From: Clostridia bacterium | GTDB taxonomy: Bacteria > Bacillota > Clostridia > Christensenellales > UBA1242 | NCBI GenBank assembly: GCA_017537405.1 | Contig: JAFYKU010000073.1 | Span: forward strand, 1-15,598 | Length of the DNA: 15,598 bases | Direction of reading: 5' to 3' | In this document: in pieces, positions 1-7,260 of the stretch | Position numbering within the stretch: the stretch's first letter is position 1 | How the letters are laid out: each line of letters opens with the position of its first letter | The notes under the pieces: model-generated | Seen by the model: only the letters and a program-made list of their open reading frames with translations | Databases searched by the model: none | Told to the model about the DNA's origin: nothing | Program-made: the position numbers and the translations under genes

Positions 1-1
1 T

Positions 2-394
2 GTTATTTTAGACGGTTTTCCTCGTACATTAAATCAAGCCATTGCTTTAGATAAAGTCTTAAAAGTTGATTTAGTAATTGCAATTGATGTAACAGATGAT
101 ATTGTACATACTCGCTTAGGCGGCCGTTATATGTGTCGTGCATGTGGTACAATTCATTCAACTCGTTGGGATAAAATTGACAAATGCAAAAAGTGTGGTG
201 GCACAGACTTATATCAACGCGATGATGATAAGGCAGAATTTATTCAAAAACGCTTGGAAAATTTCAAGTTGAACAATGGAGAAATTTTGGATTTTTATCG
301 TGCACAAAATAAACTTTTTGTAGTACATGATAAGCTTGAAAATACTCCGGCTGATACATATGCTTTAGTAAAGGATACTGTTGCAAAATTATGA
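2..394 (+). CDS. adk: Adenylate kinase, C-terminal part (5' end outside window)
   Basis: Adenylate kinase interconverts ATP + AMP and 2 ADP in the cytosol. The frame is open from base 2, so the N-terminal P-loop lies upstream of the window. The visible 130 residues begin with the DGFPRT motif of the NMP-binding region. A lid domain follows with a Cys4 zinc site (CRACG and CKKCGG), then LYQRDDDK and a C-terminal helix, in the order of long-form bacterial Adk. The lid has GGRYMCRACG where many homologues have GRR, a mild divergence. The zinc lid is common in Gram-positive bacteria but not restricted to them. The TGA stop overlaps the map start codon by four bases (ATGA), which implies translational coupling. 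The methionine codon at 131 is internal and is not the real start. Confidence 0.95.
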   Translation, partial: VILDGFPRTLNQAIALDKVLKVDLVIAIDVTDDIVHTRLGGRYMCRACGTIHSTRWDKIDKCKKCGGTDLYQRDDDKAEFIQKRLENFKLNNGEILDFYRAQNKLFVVHDKLENTPADTYALVKDTVAKL

Positions 395-1167
395 AACAAT
401 TAACTGCTGCGCAAATTTCAAATATGCGTCATGCAGGCAAGGTTTTGGCGGATACATTTAATTATATCCGCCAAAATTTGCATTCAGGCATGACTACACT
501 TGAAGTAGATAAAATGGCCGAAGATTATATCTTATCGCGTCAATGTTATCCTTGCTTTAAAGGGGTATATGATTATCAATATACTTGTAATACTAGTGTT
601 AATGATGAAATTATTCATGGTATACCTACAAACAAAGTTTTACGAGATGGCGATATTTTAACCGTCGATTGTGGTGTTGGTTTTAACGGAATATGCACAG
701 ACGCTTGTCGAACATTTCCTGTTGGTAAAATTTCGGAAGATGCGCAAAAATTAATTGATGTTACTCGTAATTGCTTTTATCGAGCTGTTGAAAAAATTAG
801 GCCTGGAACAGAAGTTGCAGTTGTAGGTAAAACGATCGAGGGTTATATAAATAACATCGGTGGGTATAGTATTTTGCATGATTATTGTGGTCATGGTATC
901 GGTAAAAACTTGCATGAAGATCCATTAATTCCTAATTATGTTGTTCGTAATTCTGGTTTGTTACAGCATGTCCATAAAAAATTTCAAACTAATACCGCAG
1001 TTTGTATTGAACCAATGATTTTTGAAGGTAATAGTAATGCTGTAAAAGTTGCGCCAGACGGTTGGACCGTAGTTTCAAAGCATGGAGCACTAAGTGCTCA
1101 TTATGAAAATACTGTGTTAATTACTACAAATGGTGTTGAAGTCTTAACTAATGGTGATGAAAAATAA
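391..1167 (+). CDS. map: Methionine aminopeptidase type I
   Basis: Removes the initiator methionine from nascent proteins; a cytosolic dinuclear metallo-enzyme of the pita-bread fold. At 258 aa it is the usual length for a type I enzyme without an N-terminal extension. All expected active-site residues are visible: His76 (IIHGIP), Asp93 (TVDCG), Asp104 (TDACRTF), His168 (CGHGIG), His175 (NLHEDP), Glu207 (CIEPM) and Glu239 (HYENT). The start overlaps the adk stop by four bases. An AAGGA at 371-375 is rather far away, so coupling from adk probably supports initiation. In many Bacillota adk-map is followed by infA, rpmJ and rpsM. Here map is instead followed by a terminator and an opposite-strand gene, so the ribosomal-protein operon ends at this point. 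Confidence 0.96.
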   Translation: MKQLTAAQISNMRHAGKVLADTFNYIRQNLHSGMTTLEVDKMAEDYILSRQCYPCFKGVYDYQYTCNTSVNDEIIHGIPTNKVLRDGDILTVDCGVGFNGICTDACRTFPVGKISEDAQKLIDVTRNCFYRAVEKIRPGTEVAVVGKTIEGYINNIGGYSILHDYCGHGIGKNLHEDPLIPNYVVRNSGLLQHVHKKFQTNTAVCIEPMIFEGNSNAVKVAPDGWTVVSKHGALSAHYENTVLITTNGVEVLTNGDEK

Positions 1168-1229
1168 TTTCACTATCTAAAATATAAAACTACTGTTTAG
1201 TGACCGACTTTTGCATCTATTGAATAAAC

Positions 1230-1268
1230 AACTTTCTAACTTAATTTAGTTAGAAAGTTTTCTTTTAT
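1230..1268 (+). terminator. Rho-independent terminator after map
   Basis: A perfect 12-bp stem pairs 1230-1241 with 1248-1259 around a 6-nt loop, followed by a T-rich run (TTTTCTTTTATT). It lies about 60 bases after the map stop and closes the adk-map transcript. The rest of the 219-base gap (1168-1386) shows no other recognisable feature. Confidence 0.85.
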
Positions 1269-1386
1269 TCCCCTTAAAACTGTCAAAGCAATATTTTCCG
1301 TTGTCATAAGTTGTTGTTATATTTTTAAGTTTTATAATTATTTTAACATTCACTTTGAAATAGTTTTTTATTTAAAATTAAAATAA

Positions 1387-2031
1387 TTAGCTATTTTTAA
1401 TATTAACGCCTTTAGGAGTTAATATAAATTCGTTAGAGGATCTTTGCATAATCATGCCGCTAATTGCGTTAACAAAACCACAAATGTAATCTAAAAATCT
1501 TTGTGCTTCTGGAATTGAGAATTTAGACAATGAAACAATACAGGCATTGCCATTCGCAAGATTGGTTAAAATTGTTGAAATTTCTGCAGAATTTTGTGGA
1601 GCAATGACCAACAAGTTTTGATTTGCACTTACTTGTCCCAATAGGGCATTATTGAAGTTACCAGAAACATTATTGTGTGTATTAAAGATTTGTGGCTGTG
1701 TTTCTGTTGTGGTTTGTACCGGTGTCGGTTGCGAGATTGGTACTGCTACCTGGGTTGGTTGCGCAATTTGAATCAAAGATGGTGTTGAACCACCAGTTAA
1801 GCCATTATCGCCCAATAAAACAGAAGCGGCTTCCATGCGTTGGTCTTCAATCGTTGGTTGTGATGAAAACATAGGCATTGCTGGTTGTTCAGCTTCTGGT
1901 GTTAAAGTTTCGTTTGTTTCAATAGTTTCTTCTTCGTTTGTATCTTCCACTTCGGTTGGTTCTGGTTCTGCAACCTGAACTTTTTTCTTTTCAAGTGTAA
2001 TACCGTTTTTCAAAAAGTTAAAAAAACCCAT
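1387..2031 (-). CDS. sepF: SepF-like cell division protein
   Basis: SepF anchors FtsZ to the membrane and organises the division ring. The N-terminus (MGFFNFLKNGI) can form the short amphipathic membrane-binding helix of the family. Residues about 141-210 match the SepF core domain: LVIAPQNSAEI, an ACIVSLSKF strand, AQRFLDYICG (Gly185 corresponds to the conserved interface glycine), then FVNAISG and FILTPKGV. Between them lies a long, acidic, then Pro/Gln/Thr-rich linker (about residues 18-135). This makes the protein 214 aa, against roughly 150 in typical SepF. The gene stands alone, away from the ylm/ftsZ cluster where sepF usually sits, so it may be an extra paralogue. The start is the ATG just below a strong promoter, and no Shine-Dalgarno sequence is present. 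The family is recognised from the core domain; the specific role is inferred. Confidence 0.8.
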   Translation of the reverse strand: MGFFNFLKNGITLEKKKVQVAEPEPTEVEDTNEEETIETNETLTPEAEQPAMPMFSSQPTIEDQRMEAASVLLGDNGLTGGSTPSLIQIAQPTQVAVPISQPTPVQTTTETQPQIFNTHNNVSGNFNNALLGQVSANQNLLVIAPQNSAEISTILTNLANGNACIVSLSKFSIPEAQRFLDYICGFVNAISGMIMQRSSNEFILTPKGVNIKNS

Positions 2032-2065
2032 ATGATATTATCACTCAGATTTTGATTGTTTGCAA
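2032..2065 (-). promoter_or_regulatory. Promoter of the sepF-like gene, leaderless
   Basis: Reading the minus strand: -35 TTGCAA at 2065-2060, a 17-bp spacer, and -10 GATAAT at 2042-2037. Only five bases separate the -10 box from the ATG at 2031. Transcription should begin at or next to the start codon, giving a leaderless mRNA, in agreement with the lack of a Shine-Dalgarno sequence. Confidence 0.65.
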
Positions 2066-2089
2066 TTAGATTTATTGATATAATTAAGC
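2056..2089 (+). promoter_or_regulatory. Promoter of gpsA, leaderless
   Basis: -35 TTGTTT at 2056-2061, a 17-bp spacer and a consensus -10 TATAAT at 2079-2084, with six bases to the ATG at 2090. The predicted start site coincides with the start codon and there is no Shine-Dalgarno sequence. The -35 box overlaps the divergent sepF-like -35 at 2060-2061. Confidence 0.7.
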
Positions 2090-3070
2090 ATGAGTAAAAT
2101 TAGTGTTTTAGGTTGTGGTCGCTGGGCGTCATTTCATGCATGGTATCAACTAGAAAAGTTGTACAATGATGTTACAATGTGGGGACGCGAAGGTGATCCA
2201 TATTTTGCGGATTTAATGAAAAATAAAAAAAATGGCTATATCGAGATGCCTAAAAATCTGCGTTATAGCACAAATTTGGCGGAAACTCTTGATTTTGCTG
2301 ATACTGTCATTATTGCGATTAGTGCACAAGCGATGCAGGAATTTTCAAAAAAGATTGGCGAATTAAAACCAGAAAATAAAACATTTGTCTTGTGTATGAA
2401 GGGTATTGATCAAAATACTGGTGAGCGTTTAAGCGAAATTTTACGCAAAAATATTCCTGAAAGCAATCATATTTGTGTTTGGGTAGGTCCCGGGCATATT
2501 GAAGAATTAACCGCTGGGCAACCTAATGTAATGATAATTTCTGGCGATGACAAAGCCACTGTTAAGCATTTAATTAATAAATTTGAAAGTCCATTAATTT
2601 CTATTTTGAGTAGTGATGATTTAATTGGTGTTGAAGTTGGGGCAGCAGCAAAAAATGTTATGGGAATTGCAGCAGGTTTCTTAGATGGCTTAGGCAAATC
2701 GTCATTAAAAGGTGCTTTAATGGCGCGTGGCTGTTATGAGGTTTCTTTACTAATTGAAAAAATGGGTGGCAACAAAATGACAGCTTTTGGCATGAGTCAT
2801 TTGGGTGATTTTGAAGCTACGCTATTTAGTAAAAATAGCCACAACCGTCGTTATGGTGAAGAATACATTTTAGATCGTATATCTGACAACATTGGAACAG
2901 CAGAAGGTGTGGGTACTACTAAGGCAATGTACCAGTTAGCACAAAAATATGGCGTGTTCATGCCGATAACAAGCACAATATATAGTATTCTGAATCTTGG
3001 TGCCAGCAAGAATGATGTAATTTATGATTTATTCAAAACTACTACACATAAGGAATTTAATTATGAATGA
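2090..3070 (+). CDS. gpsA: NAD(P)-dependent glycerol-3-phosphate dehydrogenase
   Basis: Reduces dihydroxyacetone phosphate to sn-glycerol 3-phosphate, the backbone for phospholipid synthesis. The 326-aa length fits the family. The N-terminal Rossmann motif is LGCGRWAS (about residues 7-14), a variant of the usual GAGSWGTA. VGPGHIEEL (132-140) matches the conserved GPSHAEE motif. Lys188 in AAAKNVMGIAAG is the expected catalytic lysine. FGMSHLGD with Asp240 and SKNSHNRRYG (247-256) supply the substrate-binding part. The GLGDLxxT signature is altered to GMSHLGDFEAT, so this is a diverged but apparently complete enzyme. It is the first gene of an operon with tgt; its stop overlaps the tgt start by eight bases. 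Confidence 0.93.
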   Translation: MSKISVLGCGRWASFHAWYQLEKLYNDVTMWGREGDPYFADLMKNKKNGYIEMPKNLRYSTNLAETLDFADTVIIAISAQAMQEFSKKIGELKPENKTFVLCMKGIDQNTGERLSEILRKNIPESNHICVWVGPGHIEELTAGQPNVMIISGDDKATVKHLINKFESPLISILSSDDLIGVEVGAAAKNVMGIAAGFLDGLGKSSLKGALMARGCYEVSLLIEKMGGNKMTAFGMSHLGDFEATLFSKNSHNRRYGEEYILDRISDNIGTAEGVGTTKAMYQLAQKYGVFMPITSTIYSILNLGASKNDVIYDLFKTTTHKEFNYE

Positions 3071-4196
3071 TGAACATTTTTTGTTTGAAGTGACTAGCAA
3101 ATCTTCGGAATGTTATGCTCGTACAGGTATTTTTTCTACCCCGCACGGTAAAATTGAAACACCTATTTTTATGCCAGTTGGTACGCGTGCATCGGTCAAA
3201 GGTTTAGCTCCAGAAGAAGTTGCCGAGGCTGGTGCGCAAATTATTCTTGCCAATACCTACCATTGTTTTTTGCGTCCAGGTGCTGATATTGTTGCTCAAG
3301 CAGGTGGTTTGCATAAATTTATGAATTGGCATGGTCCAATTTTGACTGATAGCGGTGGCTTTCAAGTTTTTTCTTTGGAAAATTTACGCAAGTTAGATGA
3401 TGACGGGGTTTCTTTTAAAAGCCATATTGATGGAAAAATTTTTAAATTTACTCCCGAAAGCAATATGGAAGTTCAAAACAAATTAGGTGCCGACATTATC
3501 ATGCAATTAGATATTTGTTCTCCCTATGGTGCAACTCGCGAAGATGTCGTTGCCGCAGATGCTCGCACCGTAGAGTGGTTAAAAAGGTGTTATGCTGCGC
3601 ATACAAACCCCAAGCAGGCGTTGTTTCCAATTGTCCAAGGTAATTTTTACAAAGATTTACGCTTGAAAAGTTTAGAAAATGCTTTGCCGTATGCGAAACA
3701 CGGAATTGCAGTTGGTGGGCTGGCAATCGGGGAACCATTTACTGTTCTGAAAGAGCAACTTGAAAATTTAGCGTCACATTTACCTACGGATATTCCGCAT
3801 TATCTCATGGGTGCTGGTACACCAGATTACATCTTGGAAGGCGTTGAAAACGGGATTGACATGTTCGACTGTGTTTATCAAACGCGCATGGCAAGACATG
3901 GTATGGCGATTACTGATGACGGCAATATTAATATCCGCAACAAAAAATATCAAACTGACTTCACGCCGATTCAAAATGACTGTCAATGTTATGCTTGCCG
4001 TAATTATACCAAAGCATATATTCGCCACTTAATTTCTGTGGGAGAAATGTTTGGTGCGCGTTTGTTGTCTGTTCATAACATTCATTGGACACTAAATTTT
4101 GTTAACAATATTCGTGCGGCAATTCGTGAAGATCGTGTTATTGCAGTTAAGCGTGAATTTTATCAACGCTTTTATCATGATGACCTTCATAAATAA
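3063..4196 (+). CDS. tgt: Queuine/preQ1 tRNA-guanine transglycosylase
   Basis: Exchanges guanine-34 of GUN-anticodon tRNAs for preQ1, in queuosine biosynthesis. The 377-aa protein has Asp96 in ILTDSGGFQVFS (base recognition and catalysis), Asp145-type LDIC (usual DEC), the AVGGLAIGE loop, and GIDMFDCV (265-271) carrying the catalytic aspartate. The zinc site is complete: Cys307, Cys309, Cys312 and His338, in a C-x-C-x2-C...H pattern. I chose the ATG at 3063 over the in-frame one at 3024 because alignment begins here. AAGGAA at 3050-3055 is a well-placed Shine-Dalgarno sequence, and the longer form would lie almost entirely inside gpsA. In the signature VLPTR, Pro is replaced by Gln (VYQTR). 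The gene is co-transcribed with gpsA; no other queuosine gene is in the window. Confidence 0.95.
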   Translation: MNDEHFLFEVTSKSSECYARTGIFSTPHGKIETPIFMPVGTRASVKGLAPEEVAEAGAQIILANTYHCFLRPGADIVAQAGGLHKFMNWHGPILTDSGGFQVFSLENLRKLDDDGVSFKSHIDGKIFKFTPESNMEVQNKLGADIIMQLDICSPYGATREDVVAADARTVEWLKRCYAAHTNPKQALFPIVQGNFYKDLRLKSLENALPYAKHGIAVGGLAIGEPFTVLKEQLENLASHLPTDIPHYLMGAGTPDYILEGVENGIDMFDCVYQTRMARHGMAITDDGNINIRNKKYQTDFTPIQNDCQCYACRNYTKAYIRHLISVGEMFGARLLSVHNIHWTLNFVNNIRAAIREDRVIAVKREFYQRFYHDDLHK

Positions 4197-4201
4197 TTTT
4201 A

Positions 4202-4249
4202 TCGTCTTAATTTGTCAAAAATTGACACTAATCAATTTCTTTTAGACGA
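4202..4249 (+). repeat. Nested inverted repeats after tgt
   Basis: TGTCAA/TTGACA (4213-4218 and 4222-4227, 3-nt loop) is enclosed by TCGTCT/AGACGA (4202-4207 and 4244-4249). The pair could fold after the tgt stop, but no T-tract follows directly, so it is not a canonical terminator. It ends just before the yajC promoter. Confidence 0.35.
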
Positions 4250-4257
4250 AAAATAGG

Positions 4258-4293
4258 TTGTTTTCTTTTTTGTGCTAAGATATACTTACGATT
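4258..4293 (+). promoter_or_regulatory. Promoter of yajC, leaderless
   Basis: -35 TTGTTT at 4258-4263 (the same hexamer as at gpsA), a 17-bp spacer, -10 TATACT at 4281-4286, and seven bases to the ATG at 4294. The predicted start falls on or one base from the start codon, and there is no Shine-Dalgarno sequence. Confidence 0.65.
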
Positions 4294-4758
4294 ATGGTAA
4301 GTAATATTGTTTCGTACATAATGTTAGGTGCTGTTCTTGTTGCTATGTTTGTTTTCATAGGGATGCAAGGACGCAAACAAAAAAAAGCTCAAGACGATTA
4401 CATGGCAATGTTAGATTCATTGCGTCCAGGTGTAAAAGTTAAAATGGCTTCGGGTTTATTAGGTCGTATTAAAGAAATTCGCGAAGAAGCTCCAGGTTTT
4501 AAAACCATCACTTTAAATATCGGTGAAGATAAAAATGTTGTTCCAATGACATTTGTTATTGAAGCAGTGCAAGGAGTTGTGAACGAAGAAGCTTTGAATC
4601 GCATTAAATTGCAAGAAGCGGAAGAACAAATGGCTGCGGCTACAGTGGCTGAAGAAATTACTGCGCCAGTAGAAGCTGGTACTGAAGCAGTTACTATCGA
4701 AGAGTCTCGTGCTGAAGTTGCGACCGCAACCAAGAAAAAATCAAAAAAAAGCAAGTAA
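4294..4758 (+). CDS. yajC: YajC-like Sec translocase accessory subunit
   Basis: YajC is a small single-pass membrane protein that associates with SecDF and the SecYEG translocon. Residues about 5-23 form one transmembrane segment. The hallmark basic stretch GRKQKKAQDDYMAML follows, then a compact beta domain (about 42-95: LRPGVKVKMASGLLGRI and later VVPMTFVIEAV) in the expected order. A low-complexity Ala/Glu-rich tail ending in KKKSKKSK makes the protein 154 aa, longer than the usual 85-110. The position downstream of tgt is a widespread tgt-yajC association. The last 65 bases overlap, in antisense, the 3' end of the ykvI-like gene, and the gene's terminator lies within that opposite-strand coding sequence. 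Confidence 0.88.
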   Translation: MVSNIVSYIMLGAVLVAMFVFIGMQGRKQKKAQDDYMAMLDSLRPGVKVKMASGLLGRIKEIREEAPGFKTITLNIGEDKNVVPMTFVIEAVQGVVNEEALNRIKLQEAEEQMAAATVAEEITAPVEAGTEAVTIEESRAEVATATKKKSKKSK

Positions 4759-5695
4759 AAGCACCAATTAATGGGTAGGCGAAATTAATAATTTTATTAA
4801 ATCCGCAAAAAGAGATGGCATATGCTATTGTACAGATACCGATCATTTTTATTAATGGTCGGTTTTTTTTAACATTCGGTGTTTGCTGGTTTTGACAACG
4901 CTGTGAGATTGCAAATAGAGCTGTGTACTGACTGGTAAGGATTGCCAGTAGGATAATGATAATTGTTATGATATTGGGTGCAGCAGCTAATAAAGGGATA
5001 GTCGCCATTGTTGTTTGTGCATTTCGAATTGTTGTTAAAATCAAGCCTACTAATATCATCAAAATTAAAGCTGTTAAAATTGCAGCGCTAATTAAAGTCT
5101 TTTTTGTATGTTTTTTGCCTACTGCTTTAATTAGTTCCGGAAACATAAAGCAATTTAGTCCAGCATACAAGAAAGCAGAAAAAACTCCTTTTGGTATATG
5201 TACCCAAGTAATTGTATTTTTGTTGGCAAGATTGGATACAGAAATCCATGGTAAAGCTGTTGAGATGATTAAAATAATGATAATTAAGACCAAAAGTATG
5301 TTTAGTTTAGAAAGTTTTTCAAAACCAAAAAAAACAATCACTATGCTTAATATTAAAGAAATTATAGTTAATGTGCTATTGCTAATGGCAGTCACGCCCG
5401 CCGTCATAGCTGTGAAAAGAATAAAATAAATTAATATCGAACAAAAATCAGATGCTTGATTAAATAAATTTTTTTTTTGTGACACTATAATTAATTCTCT
5501 AGGATTTGTCTTGGGGTAATAAAGAGTTATTTCAAGTGCGATAATTCCAAACATTGTAAGACTAACAATAATAGCAATACACCAAACTGGTAAATTTAAT
5601 CTTCCAAAAAAAGTAATGATTTCTGCTCCGGTAGCAAAACCGGCACCAATAACAGAACCTAAAAAAAGCAGGGTAATTTCAAATACCTGTATCAT
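4694..5695 (-). CDS. YkvI-family membrane transporter
   Basis: A 333-aa polytopic membrane protein with about ten hydrophobic segments. The N-terminus has the unwound first helix typical of the YkvI branch of the APC superfamily (GSVIGAGFATGAEI, residues 13-26). The family is described as uncharacterised membrane proteins, so no substrate can be given. The C-terminal helices (CGFNKIINFAYPLIGAFT and the last segment ending LIFSW) look genuine. The reading frame therefore really extends through the yajC terminator and into the yajC coding end. The start codon overlaps the TPR gene stop by one base (TAATG on the minus strand), with AAGGAC as Shine-Dalgarno. No terminator is apparent beyond 4694, so antisense transcription into yajC is possible. 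Confidence 0.8.
   Translation of the reverse strand: MIQVFEITLLFLGSVIGAGFATGAEIITFFGRLNLPVWCIAIIVSLTMFGIIALEITLYYPKTNPRELIIVSQKKNLFNQASDFCSILIYFILFTAMTAGVTAISNSTLTIISLILSIVIVFFGFEKLSKLNILLVLIIIILIISTALPWISVSNLANKNTITWVHIPKGVFSAFLYAGLNCFMFPELIKAVGKKHTKKTLISAAILTALILMILVGLILTTIRNAQTTMATIPLLAAAPNIITIIIILLAILTSQYTALFAISQRCQNQQTPNVKKNRPLIKMIGICTIAYAISFCGFNKIINFAYPLIGAFTCFFLIFSWLRSQLQHETLR
4838..4870 (+). terminator. Terminator for yajC, inside the opposite-strand gene
   Basis: A ten-base stem (4838-4847 with 4854-4863, one T-G wobble) with a 6-nt loop is followed by T4863-4870. On the minus strand the same bases encode part of the YkvI-like protein (around NVKKNRPLIKM). Confidence 0.75.
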
Positions 5696-6051
5696 TACTC
5701 TTCGTCCTTATTGTTTGCAAAAAGCTTTACAACGGTAATATTCTTCTTGAGTTTGGTAATGTGTTTCTTTTCTAAATGATTATACATTAAACCCATCATA
5801 ATTGGCGGAAGATATGTACCTTCTTTAATTAAGTTACGATATATGATTGAACTTTTTTCGTAGTCACCAAGTGCTGTATAACATTTAGCGATAAAAATTC
5901 CAATAGCACTTTGTTGGGCTTTGGTTTTTGCGTAGGTTTGAGCAAGTTTTGCTTCGTTTAAAGCGGCGGTTATATTTTTTTTGCTATATTCTAATTCAGC
6001 GCGAGCAATGTAATATTCCCAACCATCATACAAATCACAAATAATGCCCAT
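5695..6051 (-). CDS. Small tetratricopeptide-repeat protein
   Basis: 118 aa, soluble, mostly helical. Residues about 9-80 form two or so TPR-like helix pairs: YYIARAELEYSKKNITAALNE (given in part here, 13-33) with the usual small/aromatic pattern, then AIGIFIAKCYTALGDYEKS. TPRs are protein-interaction scaffolds; no partner or catalytic function can be read. The gene is first in a two-gene minus-strand operon with the YkvI-like transporter (one-base stop/start overlap), so the two are probably co-expressed. The C-terminus is lysine-rich and acidic at the very end. No Shine-Dalgarno sequence is visible; a TATAAA box lies six bases before the ATG. This could be the remnant of a larger TPR protein, but it has a clean start and stop. 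Confidence 0.72.
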   Translation of the reverse strand: MGIICDLYDGWEYYIARAELEYSKKNITAALNEAKLAQTYAKTKAQQSAIGIFIAKCYTALGDYEKSSIIYRNLIKEGTYLPPIMMGLMYNHLEKKHITKLKKNITVVKLFANNKDEE

Positions 6052-6057
6052 ATACTA

Positions 6058-6063
6058 TTTATA
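6058..6063 (-). promoter_or_regulatory. Possible -10 box of the TPR-ykvI operon
   Basis: TATAAA on the minus strand ends six bases before the ATG at 6051, the same distance as at the leaderless genes. No convincing -35 box is found 16 to 18 bases further up, so this is weaker. Confidence 0.35.
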
Positions 6064-6150
6064 TCTGCTTTGGGTAAAATTTATTGCTTGATTTCATGAT
6101 TAATGTTAATCTTATAACAGTATTAAAGAAAACGGAGGGAATTAATAAAA

Positions 6151-7170
6151 ATGGCTTTATTGAAAAATATTGAATGGAAAGATAATTCAAATAATACGAT
6201 TATTTATCGTTATGACATGAAAGACGATTATGTATCGAAAGGTTCGGTTTTAACTGTTCGTGATGGACAAAATGTTGTTTTCGCGACACAAGGTAAAATG
6301 GCAGATGTTTTCTTGCCTGGATATTATAAGTTGGATACAAAAAGTATTCCCGTATTGACTAAATTAATGTCATGGAAATATGGATTTCAAAATCCATTCC
6401 GTAGTGATATATATTTTGTTTCAACTAAACAATTCACTAATCAAAAATGGGGTACACCTAATCCAATTACAATTCGTGATAAGGAATTTGGTGCTGTTCG
6501 TGTGCGTGGGTTTGGTAGTTATAGTTTCCGCGTTAAAGATGCATATGTGTTCTTAAGTGAATTGTCTGGCTCTGGTCATTCTTTTACTACACAAGATATT
6601 ACTGACCATTTGCGTAGTGTTTTAATTTCGGGTATTACCGACGCTATTGGTGAAAGTAATTTATCTGTTCTGGATTTTGCTGCAAATTTAGACGAATTAA
6701 GTACTCGTGTTAAAGAAGGTTTAAATGACCACTTTAAGAGTCTTGGTTTGGAATTAGTAAAATTCACCATTGAAAGTTTGTCCTTGCCAGAAGAATTAGA
6801 AAAAGCATTAGACAAAAACACTGCATTAATGATGAGACGCAATACGACAGATGTTGAAATGCGCTTAGCTCAAGCCGATGCATTGCGTGAAGCGGCGAAA
6901 AATCCAGGTATGGCTGGTACAATGATCGGTGCCGGTATGGGTATGGGCATGGGAGCAAACATGGGAAAAATGTTTGCAGAAATGTCGGATCCGAACGCTA
7001 TGAATAACAATGGTGGTAAATTCTGTTCACAGTGTGGAGCAAATGTTGGTGCTAAAGTTAAATTCTGTCCAGATTGTGGGGCAAAGTTAGGGGCTAATGT
7101 TTGTGGTAAATGTGGTGCAACTATTAAAGCTGGTTCTAAGTTTTGTTCTGAATGTGGCAATAAATTGTAA
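6151..7170 (+). CDS. SPFH-domain protein with C-terminal zinc ribbons (YdjI-like)
   Basis: 339 aa. Residues about 20-215 match the SPFH/band-7 group named after a virion core protein, of which B. subtilis YdjI is a member: GSVLTVRDGQNVVFATQG, ADVFLPGYYKLDT, KWGTPNPITIRD and VRGFGSYSFRVKD. A helical stretch rich in Ala and charged residues follows, then a Gly/Met-rich linker (about 252-272). Two zinc ribbons close the protein: Cys292/295/306/309 and Cys318/321/332/335. In B. subtilis YdjI helps recruit PspA to the membrane in envelope stress; a similar membrane-domain role here is inference. No transmembrane helix is evident. GGAGGG at 6134-6139 is a strong Shine-Dalgarno sequence 11 bases before the ATG, unlike the leaderless neighbours. 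A weak upstream promoter (TTGATT 6088, TATAAC 6113, 19-bp spacer) is possible. Confidence 0.85.
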   Translation: MALLKNIEWKDNSNNTIIYRYDMKDDYVSKGSVLTVRDGQNVVFATQGKMADVFLPGYYKLDTKSIPVLTKLMSWKYGFQNPFRSDIYFVSTKQFTNQKWGTPNPITIRDKEFGAVRVRGFGSYSFRVKDAYVFLSELSGSGHSFTTQDITDHLRSVLISGITDAIGESNLSVLDFAANLDELSTRVKEGLNDHFKSLGLELVKFTIESLSLPEELEKALDKNTALMMRRNTTDVEMRLAQADALREAAKNPGMAGTMIGAGMGMGMGANMGKMFAEMSDPNAMNNNGGKFCSQCGANVGAKVKFCPDCGAKLGANVCGKCGATIKAGSKFCSECGNKL

Positions 7171-7225
7171 GGATTACAATGAAAATAAGTATTTTACCTA
7201 CGAACTAAAACTATTGGGATAATTC

Positions 7226-7260
7226 TTGCCATAATTTTATAAACACGATATAATCATGAT
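7226..7260 (+). promoter_or_regulatory. Promoter of the 149-aa membrane protein gene, leaderless
   Basis: -35 TTGCCA at 7226-7231, a 17-bp spacer, consensus -10 TATAAT at 7249-7254, and six bases to the ATG at 7261. No Shine-Dalgarno sequence. An earlier ATG at 7256 reads a different frame that stops after about eleven codons. Confidence 0.7.

Noticed and set aside
3024..3062. Upstream in-frame ATG as the tgt start
   Set aside because: It would overlap gpsA by 47 bases and add residues outside the family alignment, while ATG 3063 has a well-placed AAGGAA.
4956..5429. Long plus-strand reading frame of 157 aa
   Set aside because: It is the antisense shadow of the YkvI-like transporter gene. 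Its hydrophobic, Ile/Lys-rich composition mirrors Ile/Phe/Asn codons, and the minus-strand frame has the family motif GSVIGAGFATGAEI and operon coupling.
6151..7170. Viral structural gene, from the family name virion core protein
   Set aside because: The name comes from a poxvirus comparison. The domain order, SPFH plus two zinc ribbons, is that of ordinary bacterial YdjI-like proteins, and the gene lies outside the mobile element.
7164..7180. ATTGTAA/TTACAAT palindrome at the end of the SPFH gene as a terminator
   Set aside because: The stem is short and AT-only, overlaps the stop codon, has a 3-nt loop and has no T-run after it.
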